In this document: one piece after another, positions 50,467 through 60,995 of the stretch
How positions within the stretch are numbered: the stretch's first letter is position 1
Layout: the number at the start of each line of letters is the position of its first letter
Assembly: GCF_019279795.1 (NCBI RefSeq)
Contig: NC_056732.1
Span: forward strand, 183,580,438-183,644,437
From: Protopterus annectens
Lineage: Eukaryota > Chordata > Ceratodontiformes > Protopteridae
Length of the DNA: 64,000 bases
Reading direction: 5' to 3'
The notes under the pieces: generated by a model
Seen by the model: only the letters and a program-made list of their open reading frames with translations
Database searches by the model: none
What the model was told of the DNA's origin: nothing
Program-made: the position numbers and the translations under genes

Positions 50467-50668
50467 ACCTTGTTTTTCCCAAAGGGCTTCTCATGTTTAA
50501 TGCATTGCAGTTCTGCATTCAACACAAGTAGCTCCGTGTTTAGCGATTTTTGATTGGCCCGTATACCAGTATATGGGCCAATCAAAAATCGCTAAACACG
50601 GAGCTTCTCGTGTTTAATGCGGAACTGCAATGCATTAAACACGAGAAGCCCTTTGGGAAAAACAAGGT
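50467..50668. repeat. Near-perfect palindrome, 99-bp arms and 4-bp loop
   Basis: The left arm 50467-50565 and right arm 50570-50668 are reverse complements with about six mismatches; the loop is CCAG at 50566-50569. The outer 20 bp of the left arm (ACCTTGTTTTTCCCAAAGGG) is LINE copy C sequence, and its inverted copy sits at the end of the right arm. The duplication therefore copied flanking LINE DNA after or during the insertion. The inner part holds GATTGGCCC and GCTCCGTGTTTAGCG, which are not LINE. Confidence 0.92.
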
Positions 50669-50852
50669 TTAATGCGGAACACAAGAAGCTCCATGTTTAG
50701 CAATTTTTGATTGGCCCATATGCCAGGTATACGGGACAATCAAAAAAAAAAAAAAAAAAAAAAAACAAACAAAGCGGAGGCTGGCCAGGATTTAAACCGG
50801 CAGGGCGGGACTCGGGATCAGGCCCGCCCAAATAGGGACATCTGGCAACCCT
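50669..50852. mobile_element. Remainder of the insert in LINE copy C: third unit, poly(A) and transposon-like end
   Basis: A direct third copy of the inner palindrome text (GCTCCATGTTTAGCAATTTT, GATTGGCCC) runs to about 50742. An A-run follows (about 50745-50764), then a GC-richer stretch ending GGGACATCTGGCAACCCTG at about 50833-50851. The ACATCTGGCAACCCTG end resembles termini of non-autonomous DNA transposons seen widely in vertebrates. The matching opposite terminus is not present, so this is a fragment or mosaic. Confidence 0.45.
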
Positions 50853-52238
50853 GCGTTCAGCTTAAGCCATGGCTCTGGCACCAATTTACCGTTTCTATGA
50901 GGCCTGTCTGAAGGATGTTTGTGTCTGCTGGGGTATCAATTATGGCACCCAGTTTGCAGTCATCTGTGAACTTTGTCAGCCACAATCCTCCTATGTTTGC
51001 CTGTACCTCGGAAAAATAAATGCCGAACAAGAGGGGTCCCAGGACTGAGCCCTGTGGGACACTGCTTGTGACCGGCTTAGAGTCTGACATAGCTCCAGCA
51101 ACTCTGACCCTGTGGGTTCTGTCCTTGAGCCAGTTTGCAACCCATCTTGTGACATATGGGTTTACATTTAAGCTGGTGAGTTTGTCTATGATGCCCGAGT
51201 GGGGTATTGTGTCAAAGGTTTTTGCAAGGTCATGGTAGGCTGTGTGAACTGCCTTACCCTCATCAATGGCCTTAGTGACTGTTTCAAAAAGGTCAACCAA
51301 GTTCAAAAGGCAGGATCTGCCCTTGACAAAGCCAAATTGTGTAGGATCCAATGTCTGTAGGTCCCCAATGTCTTTGTTTATGAGTTCCATAATGATCCTC
51401 TCCATAGCTTTGCAGACCAGGCTCGTCAAGCTTATGGGGCGGTAATTTCCAGGGTCCATAGAAGCACCGCCTTTGTGAAGTGGGACCACTGTTGCCGTAC
51501 ATCACTCTTTGGGTACATATCCTGTAGTAAGGCTAAGATTAAACAGCAGCCTTATGTGTGGGTTTAGTTCCTCTTGGAGTTCATGTAGCACACAGCCCGG
51601 GACACCGTCCAGTCCCATTGATGCTGTGTTTTTAGCTTTAGAGAGGGCGGCTCTCACCTGGGCATCTGAGATGTTAGGGAGGCTACACTCTGCTGGGATA
51701 GTTATTTCTCCTTTTGGGAGGGAGGGGGAGGAGAAATTTGCACTGAACCTGTCTGCCAGAATGTTGGCAATGTCAGTGGGTTCAGTGTATTTTCTGTCAT
51801 TTTGGACTGACTCTGAGCATATCTGGGAGTTTCCACCCAGGTTTCTAACATAGCTAAAGAAGGCCTTGTCATTGTCTTTTGTATCTTTTGCGATTTTTCT
51901 CTCAAAGTTGGCCTTGGATGACTTTATGAGGGATCGTAGTTTTTTGCTAGTACTGATCAGAGATGCCTTCCCTTTTAGGGATTTTGTTCTGTCATGTAGT
52001 AGCTTCCTCCTCCTGTTGTAAAGTTTGTATTAATATAATATATAATGAAATTTCCCACCCCTCTTGTAGATTTGTATTTGGATACTCCTTCTGGGTCCAT
52101 CTCATTTGCTCACTCAGATGAGTGCAGTGAGATCATATTCTGATTTAAGGCACTCCTACTGTGTACAAAGAGAGCATTTGGGAAGGACAACCCCTGTAGC
52201 CTCTTAATCCTGCTCTGTTCCCTCCTTAAAAAAAATAA

Positions 52239-52241
<3 letters not shown>

Positions 52242-52306
<65 letters not shown>
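52242..52306. repeat. (AT)n microsatellite
   Basis: About 32 AT dinucleotides, preceded by AAAT repeats. It marks the left edge of LINE copy D's 5' region. Confidence 0.97.
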
Positions 52307-52309
<3 letters not shown>

Positions 52310-52310
<1 letters not shown>

Positions 52311-53760
52311 CAGCTGCTCTTACTGTAACTGTCTTAGTTGCTCTTTTGCGTGCTGTTATCTGTTCAGTCGCTCTTACTCTGCACTTATTACTGCTTGTTA
52401 GTAGCCTTCTAATTTACTGCCTTCTGCACTTGTTTTTTAGTCATTTGTTAATTTAATTGTATTTATTTGAACTGTATTTACCGTAGTGTTGCTACACACT
52501 CGGATGTGCTGGCCTGCTCTACAATTTGAATTGTATTTACTGCTCTTTTAGCTGCTTTTCTGTAACAAAAAAAAAATTCTAAGCTTGTTTCCTGCCTTTC
52601 CTGTAACTAGTCAAGTCCAAATACAGACTTGCTGTATTCAGGACTGTTGGTAAGCTTCTGAGCCCCCCAAGCCTTTCTGTGCTGGAGGGAAGCCTTCTAG
52701 CTTATCAGTGGGAGTGGTAAGCATTAGGTAGCCTATCTACCACAAGAGGAGTGGTTCCTTTCAACGTTCTGGTTTAAAAGCCGCACTTGCGCTTGTTCCC
52801 CACCTTTCCTGTAACTAGCCTAATCCAGATACAGAGTTGCTGTATCCAGGACTGTTGGTAAGCTTCTGAGCCCCACAAGCCTTTCTGTGTTGGAAGAAAG
52901 CCTTCTATCTTATCAGTGGGAGTGCTAAGCACTAGGTAGCCTATCTACCATGAAAGGAGAGGTTATTGGCCCAGAAATTGTAGTTTATTGACCATTTGGA
53001 CAGTTTGTCCATCTCTTTCAACTTTCTGGTTTAAAAGACCACATCTGCACTTGTTTCCCATCTTTCCTGTAACTAACCTACTGGGTAGCACTAGAAAGCC
53101 TTACACTGATACAAGCCTTCCAGCTTAGAAGAGAGACTTTGGAATGATTAAGTATCAGTTTTCTGTACTTTCTTGCTGTACTTAACTGTTTTCCGCCTAA
53201 ACGCAGAAATTCCAGTGTTTATTGTGATTTAAAAGCTTTTTTTTCACATATTGTACTTATTTGACTGCCTGCACTTTTAAAAAGTTGTTTTTTGTTTAAA
53301 TAATTTAACTGTTGTAGGCTACACACTAAAGTGCGATAGCCTTTTCTGATCGTTTGTAGTCATTTAAAGCTGTTTTAAGTGTAATTTGTACTGTTTTTGC
53401 CTAATCTTTTAAAAAAAAAAAGCAAAAAAAAAAAAACAAAAAAAACAAAACAAAAGAAATTCCTTGTTTCTCACCTTTCTAAGCTAGTATAGTCCAGTTT
53501 TCAGGCTAGTGCTGAATTCAGGGCTGTGATACTAGTTTCTGAGTTGCCCATACCTTACTTGTATAGAAGGAAGTTTTTCTGTTCACCTGTGAGAGAAGGG
53601 AGCTTTGAGCAACCTATCTGTCCCTGGAGGAGTGGTTCCAGCCCAGTAGTTAGTTGTTTATTGGCCATTTTGGGCTAATTTCTATCTCTTTCATTTCTCT
53701 ACTATAAAAAACGCATTTGCATGGTTTTGCGCACCGGGCAGTGCCGGTTAGCTATGGTTA
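52310..53760 (+). promoter_or_regulatory. Tandem 5' UTR monomers of LINE copy D
   Basis: A block beginning CTTGTTTCCTGCCTTTCCTG starts at 52584 and recurs with changes at 52792, 53050 and 53463. The first two units continue with GCTGTATCCAGGACTGTTGG, TAAGCTTCTGAGCCCC, AAGCCTTTCTGTG and CTTATCAGTGGGAGTG; the last two are more diverged. A second block, with GGCTACACACT and a following A-run, appears near 52490-52577 and again near 53315-53460. Unit lengths are uneven (208, 258, 413 and about 300 bp). Copy A carries one such unit at the same place. This resembles monomer-type LINE promoters; promoter activity is inferred. Confidence 0.7.
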
Positions 53761-53998
53761 AATTATTCCCAGCTCCACTAAGTCTCCTCTTTAGTTTTTC
53801 CCTTGAAATTAGTCTAATTCTCAACCTAAGCACTCAAAAAGCATCTTACAGCCCAGCACTTGCTCAGACCTAATAGCAAGCACTAATATGCTCTGACACT
53901 GATTGACCAACAGGGCAAGGCTCTTTATTCACTCTTCACCAACCAAGCGACTAAGCAGCTCACCCTACTATTCAAGCATGACCAAAGGGTAACTTCAG

Positions 53999-54950
53999 GT
54001 GCACTCTCCAGTCCAGCTGGTTAATCTGGGTATCCTGAGGGAATGTTACAACTGCCTCATTTACACAGACAACCCTCTCCTCCTACCACAAAACACTAAC
54101 ATATGCGAGAGATGCAATTATACAGCCAAACTGGAAGCCAAGCTATCTCCACCCAAGACTGGAACAGACAGTCAAGAGGAGAAGGTTAACACTTGCACCA
54201 CACCTCCAGCTGCACACAGACCTACTAAAACAGCACTGGCAAAAAATACACATAAATACACAAAATCATACTTGGAGGCTCTAAATAAAAACCTGAAAAA
54301 GCATCAGAGACCTCCAAAGCAGACACCCAAACAACCTGCACTTCCCGTCACAAACCAGACAACACATAAAACACAAAATCAGTGTGCCACACAATCACAG
54401 CTCTTAAGGCAAAATAACATATCTAACACACTAGTAATAGGTGACTCTATAGTCAGGCACACTGACGTCCCACTCACTAGGCTGGACAAACAGAAGGTTA
54501 GTGTTAGCTGCCTGTCGATTGCCAGAATCTGCCACATAACACAAGCACTCAGGTCACTCCAGAACAAGTACAAATATGACTCTATCATTGTTCATGTTGG
54601 TGTGAATGACCTGAGACATACCTCCCTGGACTATATGAAAAGAGACATGGAAGAGCTCTCTGATCATGCAGCCCAGGTTGGTATGACCCTGACCCTGAGT
54701 AGCATCCTGCCCTCACCAAGAATGATACCTCAGTAAAAAGAAAAGAATTATCAATTTCAACAATTGGCTTCTGGTGTCATTCAAAGGGGATCCAGTGTCT
54801 GTCAGCCTGGGATGACATGCTCGACAAGCCACGTTGCTTCGCAAGGGATGGCTTGTACCTGTTACCCCTAGGCTTTTGAATACTGGCCAAGGCTCTTGCT
54901 GACCCCATAATGCCTTTTTAGGCAAGGCTTAAAAGTCAAACCCACCTCTG
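53999..54950 (+). pseudogene. LINE copy D ORF1: zinc-binding head plus SGNH esterase, broken
   Basis: The start codon is GTG at 53999-54001, where copy A has ATG, so the normal start is lost. Open to 54736: LVNLGILRECYNC, CERCNYTAKLEAKLS (zinc-binding head and helix), a Lys/Thr/Pro-rich linker, then the SGNH domain with VIGDSIVRH and HVGVNDL. A TAA at 54734-54736 replaces the Tyr of the IPQYK motif, with a frameshift just after. Block V follows in another frame at about 54835-54880, reading DGLYLLPLG: the catalytic His is Tyr. Unlike copy A, the linker is unbroken, giving the fuller view of the protein (roughly 315 residues). Confidence 0.85.
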
Positions 54951-54982
54951 TAAATAGCACAATTAACAAAAAACTGTGGGCT

Positions 54983-57784
54983 ATGCTACTCAACGCCAGG
55001 AGTTTAAATCTCAAAATGCACATGCTCGAAGCATTTCTCAGTATGGAGAACATCGACATCTGTGCAGTAACTGAAACCTGGTTCAAGGCTCCAGAGAGCA
55101 CCCCAGCACTACTGGGCTACAACTCATAGCACACGTTTCGGCCACAGAACATGGACCGAAACACAAAAGGAGGGGGTGTTACCATATTCATTAAGGATAC
55201 CTACACCTCCAGGTTAGTGGCGCAGCATGATACCTCTGAGATCATCCATGTGCAACTAACATCAGGCAAATCTGCAATGCAAATTGTGGCCTGCTACAGA
55301 TCACCCCCCATGACCCAGGACCACCACTCCACCTTTCTGGAGACACTGGAAAACATGAAGGTCCTAACGAACACCCTGATATTGGGCGATTTCAATTACC
55401 CTACCATTCACTGGGAAAACTACTCGAGTACAAATTCCCAGGCCCAGCGCTTCTTGGAATTCATCAACTCAAATGCTCTGGATCAGCTGGTAAACTCCCC
55501 TACCAGAGGTGAAAACATATTGAACCTGGTCATCACCAACATGGGCAACAGATGTTCCACACTGGAGGTCACCTGTCACTGGTTAGATCAGACCATAAAC
55601 TAATCACTCTGGATGTCCACACCCTACCACCACCCCCAGCTAAAGAAACCACAGTAAAAAACCTTTCTAAAGCAAACTTCAGCTTACATAAGATAGAGGT
55701 GGTAAGTTTCACAGCCCTCACGCTAAAGGATAATGCTGCCCAAGATGCAGAAACCTTTACAAATGCACTCTATGAGCACCTACAAGGATGACTGGATCAT
55801 GCCATCCCTAGAAAAAGCAAGACTCACTCCTCTAAGAAAAGGAAACCAGTTTGGTGGACCCCTGCAATAAGCAGGCAATACAATAGAAGGAGGAAACTAG
55901 TTCAGAAAAAAAGCAAATCCCAAGAAGGAAAGACATCCCTGATCAGTATCAGTAAGAAACTAAGGTCCCCTCATGAAATCATCCAAGGCTAACTTCAAAA
56001 GAGAAATAGCCAAGGATTCAAAAGATAACCACAAAGCCTTCTTTAGCTATGTCAAGAATCTAAGTGGCAACTCGCAGATATGCTCTGAGCTAGTGCAAAA
56101 TAGCACAAAATATACTGAACCCATTGATATTGCCAACATCCTGGCAGATAGATTCAGTGCAAACTTCACCCCCCCCCTCTCACTTCCAAAAGGGCCCACA
56201 ACAATACCAGAAAAGTGTAGTGTCCCAAAAATCACAGACGCACAGGTGAAAACAGCCCATTCAAAAGCCAAAAACACAGCGTCAATGGGAACAGATGGTG
56301 TCCCAGGCTGTGTCTTGCATGAACTACAGAACAAACTAATCCCCCACCTAAACACGCTGTTCAAACTCAGCCTCTCCACAGGCTACATGCCCATAGAATG
56401 GTGCACAGCAATGGTTATTCCTCTCCACAAAGGTGGGGCCACAACAGACCCTGGTAACTATCGCCCCGTAAGCCTGACTAGCCTGGTCTGCAAGGCTATG
56501 GAGCGCATCATCATGGAACTCATTAACAAAGACATTGGGAACCTCCAAACACATGACCCGACCCAGTTTGGCTTTGTTAAGGGCAGATTATGCATACTTA
56601 ACCTGGTTGACTTCTTTGAGACAGTCACAAAGGCCATAGACAAGGGAAAGATGGTTCACACAGCCTACCTTGACATCGCCAAGGCTTTCAACACCATTCC
56701 CCACTCGGGTATTACAGAAAAACTCACCAGCCTGAACATAAACCCCTACATCACAAGATGGGTTGCCAACTGGCTTACAGACAGAACTCACATGGTAAGA
56801 ATAGTTGGCTCCACGTCCGACTCTAAACCAGTCACAAGTGGTGTCCCGCAAGGCTCGGTCCTGGGACTCCTACTGTTTGACATATACTTCTCAGAAGTAG
56901 AGGCAAACACAGGAGGACTATGGCTAACCAAGTTTGTCAATGACTGCAGACTGGGAGCCATAATTGACTCTCCAGCTGACACGGACAGCCTCCAAAAGGG
57001 CCTTACTGAGACGTATACCTGGTGTCAAAGTCATGGCCTCAAGCTAAATGCCAAAAAATGCATAGTCATCCCATTTGGGAAAAACAAAACACTCACGAAT
57101 TACCAGATAGGTTGCAGCCCCCGTAATACAGAAGAGGTAATAAGAGATCTGGGGACCCAGGTAGATAGAAATCTCTTCTTTGACAATCATATTGCCAAAG
57201 TAGTTAGGAAATCCTTCTATGTGGCCCATCTAATTACTAAGGGGTTCGCATCTAGAAATAAAGAGGTTATAGTGCCCCTCTACTCATCACTCGATAGACC
57301 CATCATACAGTACAATGCCCCATTTGGGATGTACCTCACAAGACACTTTCAACAGCTAGAAAGACCACAAAAATACCTCACCAAGAGGATTACTGGCCTC
57401 AAACATATGTCCTATGCAGCCTGATTGAAAAAACTTTGGCTGTACTCAGTGGCATATCGGTTACGCAGAGGTGATCTCTGCCTGACTTACAAAGTCATGA
57501 CCAACTCAGAATTGATGGACATGCTCCACCTAAAGAAATCCAAGTCATTGCGAGCCATGCGCTCTAGTGAGCTAAACCTCATTACAACAATAAATAGAAC
57601 ATGCTGTAGGGATAGATTCCTGTCACAGAGACTCCCCATGCTTTGGAACAAAATTCCAAATTACATCAGGCAGAGCCCCTCACTAACACTCTTCAAGAGA
57701 AACCTTGATGAGTGGATGGGTAACAGAAAATACACCCCTGGGATCACTTCATTGGCTCTGCTTGACAGAGGATCAGTTAATTAA
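54983..57784 (+). pseudogene. LINE copy D ORF2: endonuclease and reverse transcriptase, broken
   Basis: Starts at ATG 54983 (MLLNARSLN). A TAG at 55127-55129 replaces Tyr. The endonuclease continues with GDFNYP and, after a frameshift near 55570, RSDHKLI; a TGA at 55789-55791 replaces Cys. After another frameshift near 55965 a long open stretch, 55973-57424, carries AYLDIAKAFNTIPH, SGVPQGSVLG and KFVNDCRLG. The last is the FADD box with the first catalytic Asp changed to Asn. TGA at 57422-57424 sits where copy B has CGT (Arg), and the frame then continues to 57784 (LLDRGSVN). Confidence 0.9.
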
Positions 57785-57870
57785 TCAATGGGGCGGCGAA
57801 AGCTGACACACTCTGGCTAGGCTTATAAATGCTCTCAGGCAGATAGCCCAGTACCTACCTATGAACCTAT

Positions 57871-59029
57871 TAAGTTATGTTAAACTAAGGTTTCCAGTAT
57901 ATGAGGATCTCTGTATACTACTTTACTCACTTTTTTCTGCAACATAGTATTTTGGGTTTATGGTATTGATGGAGGATTACTACACAGATCATTTGGGGTG
58001 ATATTAGGATCAACATTACCACATCCCCCTACTTTTTGTCATCTGTCAGTGAAATAAGCTACAGCTTTGTTAAAATGCTGAATGCCAGACTGAGTGTAGT
58101 AAACAATCACACTGCAAATGCAGATCTTCACTAAGTTACTCCTAAAAAGTCTTTTTGTAAAGGACTTATGGATGTTCGACCATGGTGACTGCTGGCTTTA
58201 TACATCACTGCAGAAGCAATCAGAGTATGGCATATTACTGAAAGCAATCAACAAATGATCAATTTACCCAGCAAGTCTTCAGAACATTGTCTTTGCTGAA
58301 AATGTAAGTAATGCTTGGGAACACTTACCTTATTATACAGCAGTAAATGCTGCTGCCTGAGCTATTAATCATGAAAATGAGTGGTAGGAAGAGATTTCAT
58401 TTTGCTCCATTAAATTATATGGCACTACTCCACACAAGAATTTACTATAAATCTTCAAACTCTTTATCAGATTTCCCTCTCATGAGTCATTATGATAATG
58501 CAGAGTAGGAAATTAGCAACCACAAAAGTCTAAATTGTTGCTGACAGATGCCATTAAATTGACAGAAATGACCAGCAATAAAGTGTAATCATAATACAAT
58601 CAGCCATCGTGCTGTCTCAGTATCTGACTCTCTCCTGCTTTCTTTTTTCTCTCTACCTCTCAGTCTGTCATTTTCTCCCTCTGTCTCTCTGTTTCTGTTT
58701 TGACCTGATTTAGCCAGTTATTAGTACTACTTTATTCGCTCAGTACAAATGATAGAAAATGTCTAATAGATTTTCATCAAAAATGAGAATAATGCTGTTA
58801 AAAAGTGTCTTTATGATTGGTTAGACTTATTCCCAGCATTTCCAAAATGTTATGCTGTGATAGTGTTTTTTTTTCATAAGTAGTCTAAATTCTTAGTCTA
58901 ATGCCAAGTTACATAGCAATCAATATATTTAGGAAAAAAAGCTACATTTCAATTATATACTTCAAACCTTGATTTTGTGTTAGAATTTTAAACATTTATA
59001 ATGCAAATCATGCAAAATTCACTTGAATT
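57871..59029. other. Unannotated AT-rich region
   Basis: Includes a C/T-rich patch near 58620-58690. No gene, transposon end or tandem period recognised. Confidence 0.45.
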
Positions 59030-59034
59030 AAAAA

Positions 59035-59108
<74 letters not shown>
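59030..59108. repeat. A-run plus (AT)n microsatellite
   Basis: About 13 A followed by about 33 AT dinucleotides. Frames crossing it on both strands (Tyr-Ile repeats) are artefacts. Confidence 0.97.
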
Positions 59109-59110
<2 letters not shown>

Positions 59111-60585
59111 ATCAAAGTGGTTTTATAATCCTGTGTTCTGTGGAGGGAGGCAAAGCCTTTCACTCCCTCATGTAGCCCCCTGCACCCCTTACTTAAAATA
59201 ATCAACTCCAAGTTTGCTACATTAGAAGGAAAAGGAAAAATTCTCCATAGCAACCTCATTCAAAGTAAGTGCTTTCCTCACTCAACAAAGGTCACAAACG
59301 CAATGGTTAGAAACAGTGTACACAGCCTTATGTATTGATTGTATTTGTTAACTGAGTAAATCCACTATGCCTTTTCTATCACGACCATGGAACATTATCT
59401 GGTTAAGTGTCTTACAAAGTCACATAACAGTCAAATGCACATAGACAGAACCAAACCCATGATTACAGGATTAAGTTCAATGTTAGGTCATAGCCTGTGT
59501 TCTCTGCCAGTTTTAATTTATTACATGACCATATGATTTGCAACAAGTCACTTAATTCAGTAATTGTTCTTGTTGCATGATTTAAAACAAAGCTTTGTAC
59601 TTCAGGCCTTGTCTTAAAAGAAATATAGCAAATTATACCAAAGAAAATGCGCAAAACAACATTCTGCATTTTTTCTTCTCACTGTACAACTTTAGCTGCT
59701 CTTTCATACATTATTAAGGCTTCAGTCCTTTATTTATTTATTTAGTTTTGAGTTCCATACCACATTATCAAAAGCTTTAGCTGTTTTTTGTTTGTTTATC
59801 TTTGCCTGGCACGCAACATTGTCTGACTATATATGTGCTGAGAATGCTGGTCTCAGGTTAGACTTGCAAAAAATATAACTTGAACTGTGTCACTTTTTTT
59901 TTGTCATCTAATAGTGCGCATGTACACCAGGATCTTCTCTGAAAAATAATGTACTTTCGGATGGATACTCAGCCATATTATTTTAAAAGTTGCCGCTTGT
60001 GATAAAAGGAACAATACTGTGGTTAAATGAAGAGGGAATGCAAGGATGGCACTGGTATTAAAAAATGAAAATATTTTGGGCTCTAAAAATACATGGTAAA
60101 ATAGGTCTCTAATGTCAAATGCTGAACTTCCTGTTGCTTAACAATATTCAGTAAAAATTAGTCATCCAATCAATTAATCAGGCCTGCATTTTGCCATTAT
60201 CTTGCTGCAATTCTTTCTAACGTAATAGGCTTTGGACAACGTAGTGCCTACTTTAAGCTGCCATTTGTGCAACACCACTGTATATACATGGAGTAGGCCA
60301 AGGAATGACAACAGACAACCCCAGCAAGGGAGCCCCAGATGTTAATGTTCATTGCAGAAGTGTACTGTGGCTCTGTCCCATCATACAGAATCACTGCCAC
60401 AAAGCATCATCCTGCATCCTGCCAAGGTAACGCAATCTTACAACATACAACTGAAAATGAACCACATTACATATTCACAGAATATTCTGAACTGTCAGAC
60501 TCTCCACAATGACATCTGAACACTGTCGCTAATACTATAACTACCATAACTGGGAGAGAAAATCACACTAACTCGCACTATAAAT
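59109..60585. other. Unannotated AT-rich region
   Basis: Unique-looking AT-rich DNA with a short TTTATTTATTTA run near 59730. Nothing supported. Confidence 0.45.
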
Positions 60586-60995
60586 CCAGCTATACTCTGC
60601 CTTTTCTCACCTACTTAAAGGTGATCTCTGCTTGACCTACAAAGCCATGTCTGACCCAGAGCTGCTAGATATGCTACACCTAAAGAAAACCCAATCCCTC
60701 TATGCCACACGCTCCAGGGACCTAAACGTCATTGCCACAATAAACAGAACATGCTGAAGGGACAGGTTCCTAACCCAGAGACTTCCCATACTCTGGAACA
60801 AACTTCCCATTCACATCAAGCAGAGCACTTCACTGGCCCTCTTTAAGAGAAATCTTGAAGAGTGGATGGACAATAGGAAGTTCACCCCGGGGATCATTTC
60901 AGTGGCCTTGCTTGACAGGGGCACTAGGAACTAACTTTAGGCGGCATGACGCCAGGGAATCTTCTTGGGCTAGGCTTATGTAGGCATGTGATGGT
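60586..60995 (+). mobile_element. CR1-like LINE copy E, 3' fragment
   Basis: Homology begins near CCAGCTATACTCTGCC (60586), inside the C-terminal domain of ORF2. It continues as GDLCLTYKAMSDPELLDMLH and NRTC, with a TGA where other copies have Trp (CWRDRF). It ends LLDRGTRN at about 60934. The 3' UTR (GCTAGGCTTATGTAGGCA) stops at about 60990 without the 8-bp tail, so the end is lost where it meets copy F. Confidence 0.85.

Larger units (their letters stand above)
49649..52029 (-). mobile_element. CR1-like LINE copy C, 5'-truncated and interrupted
   Basis: The tail of nearly four 8-bp repeats (TATGAACC in sense) is at 49649-49678, followed on the minus strand by the shared 3' UTR and ORF2. 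Homology ends at about 52029, just inside the linker after the endonuclease (the NKLYNRRKKLL region), so ORF1 and the endonuclease are absent. A foreign insert occupies about 50487-50852 within the reverse transcriptase thumb region, replacing roughly six codons. Compared with copy A it belongs to a slightly different subfamily. Confidence 0.9.
49773..52029 (-). pseudogene. LINE copy C ORF2 fragment: reverse transcriptase
   Basis: In element order, the linker (about 52029-51490) is followed by an open palm domain (51489-50857) with TAYHDLAKTFDTIPH (Leu to His before the motif A Asp), SSVPQGSVLGP and KFTDDCKLG (the FADD box with Ala to Thr, both Asp kept). The insert follows, then the C-terminal domain resumes at about 50486 (FGKNKVPTNYHIGG) and is open to 49773, ending LLDRGTVN. 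It includes RGDLCLTYKAMSNPELMD. The part encoded at 50585-50490 is insert-derived, not LINE. Confidence 0.88.
52310..57870 (+). mobile_element. CR1-like LINE copy D with full 5' region, degraded
   Basis: The longest copy: a monomeric 5' region (52310-53760), an ORF1 leader, ORF1 (53999-about 54950), ORF2 (54983-57784), a 3' UTR and a short tail (TATGAACCTATT near 57860-57871). Both ORFs carry stops and frameshifts, and the catalytic reverse transcriptase box is mutated, so it cannot move by itself. The exact 5' edge is uncertain because it abuts an AT microsatellite. Confidence 0.88.

Noticed and set aside
59720-59830. Second copy of the 11.7-12.2 kb SINE, suggested by TTTATTTATTTA and GCCTGGCAC
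   Set aside because: Only the tail-like run and a 9-bp phrase match; there is no tRNA-like head or collinear body.
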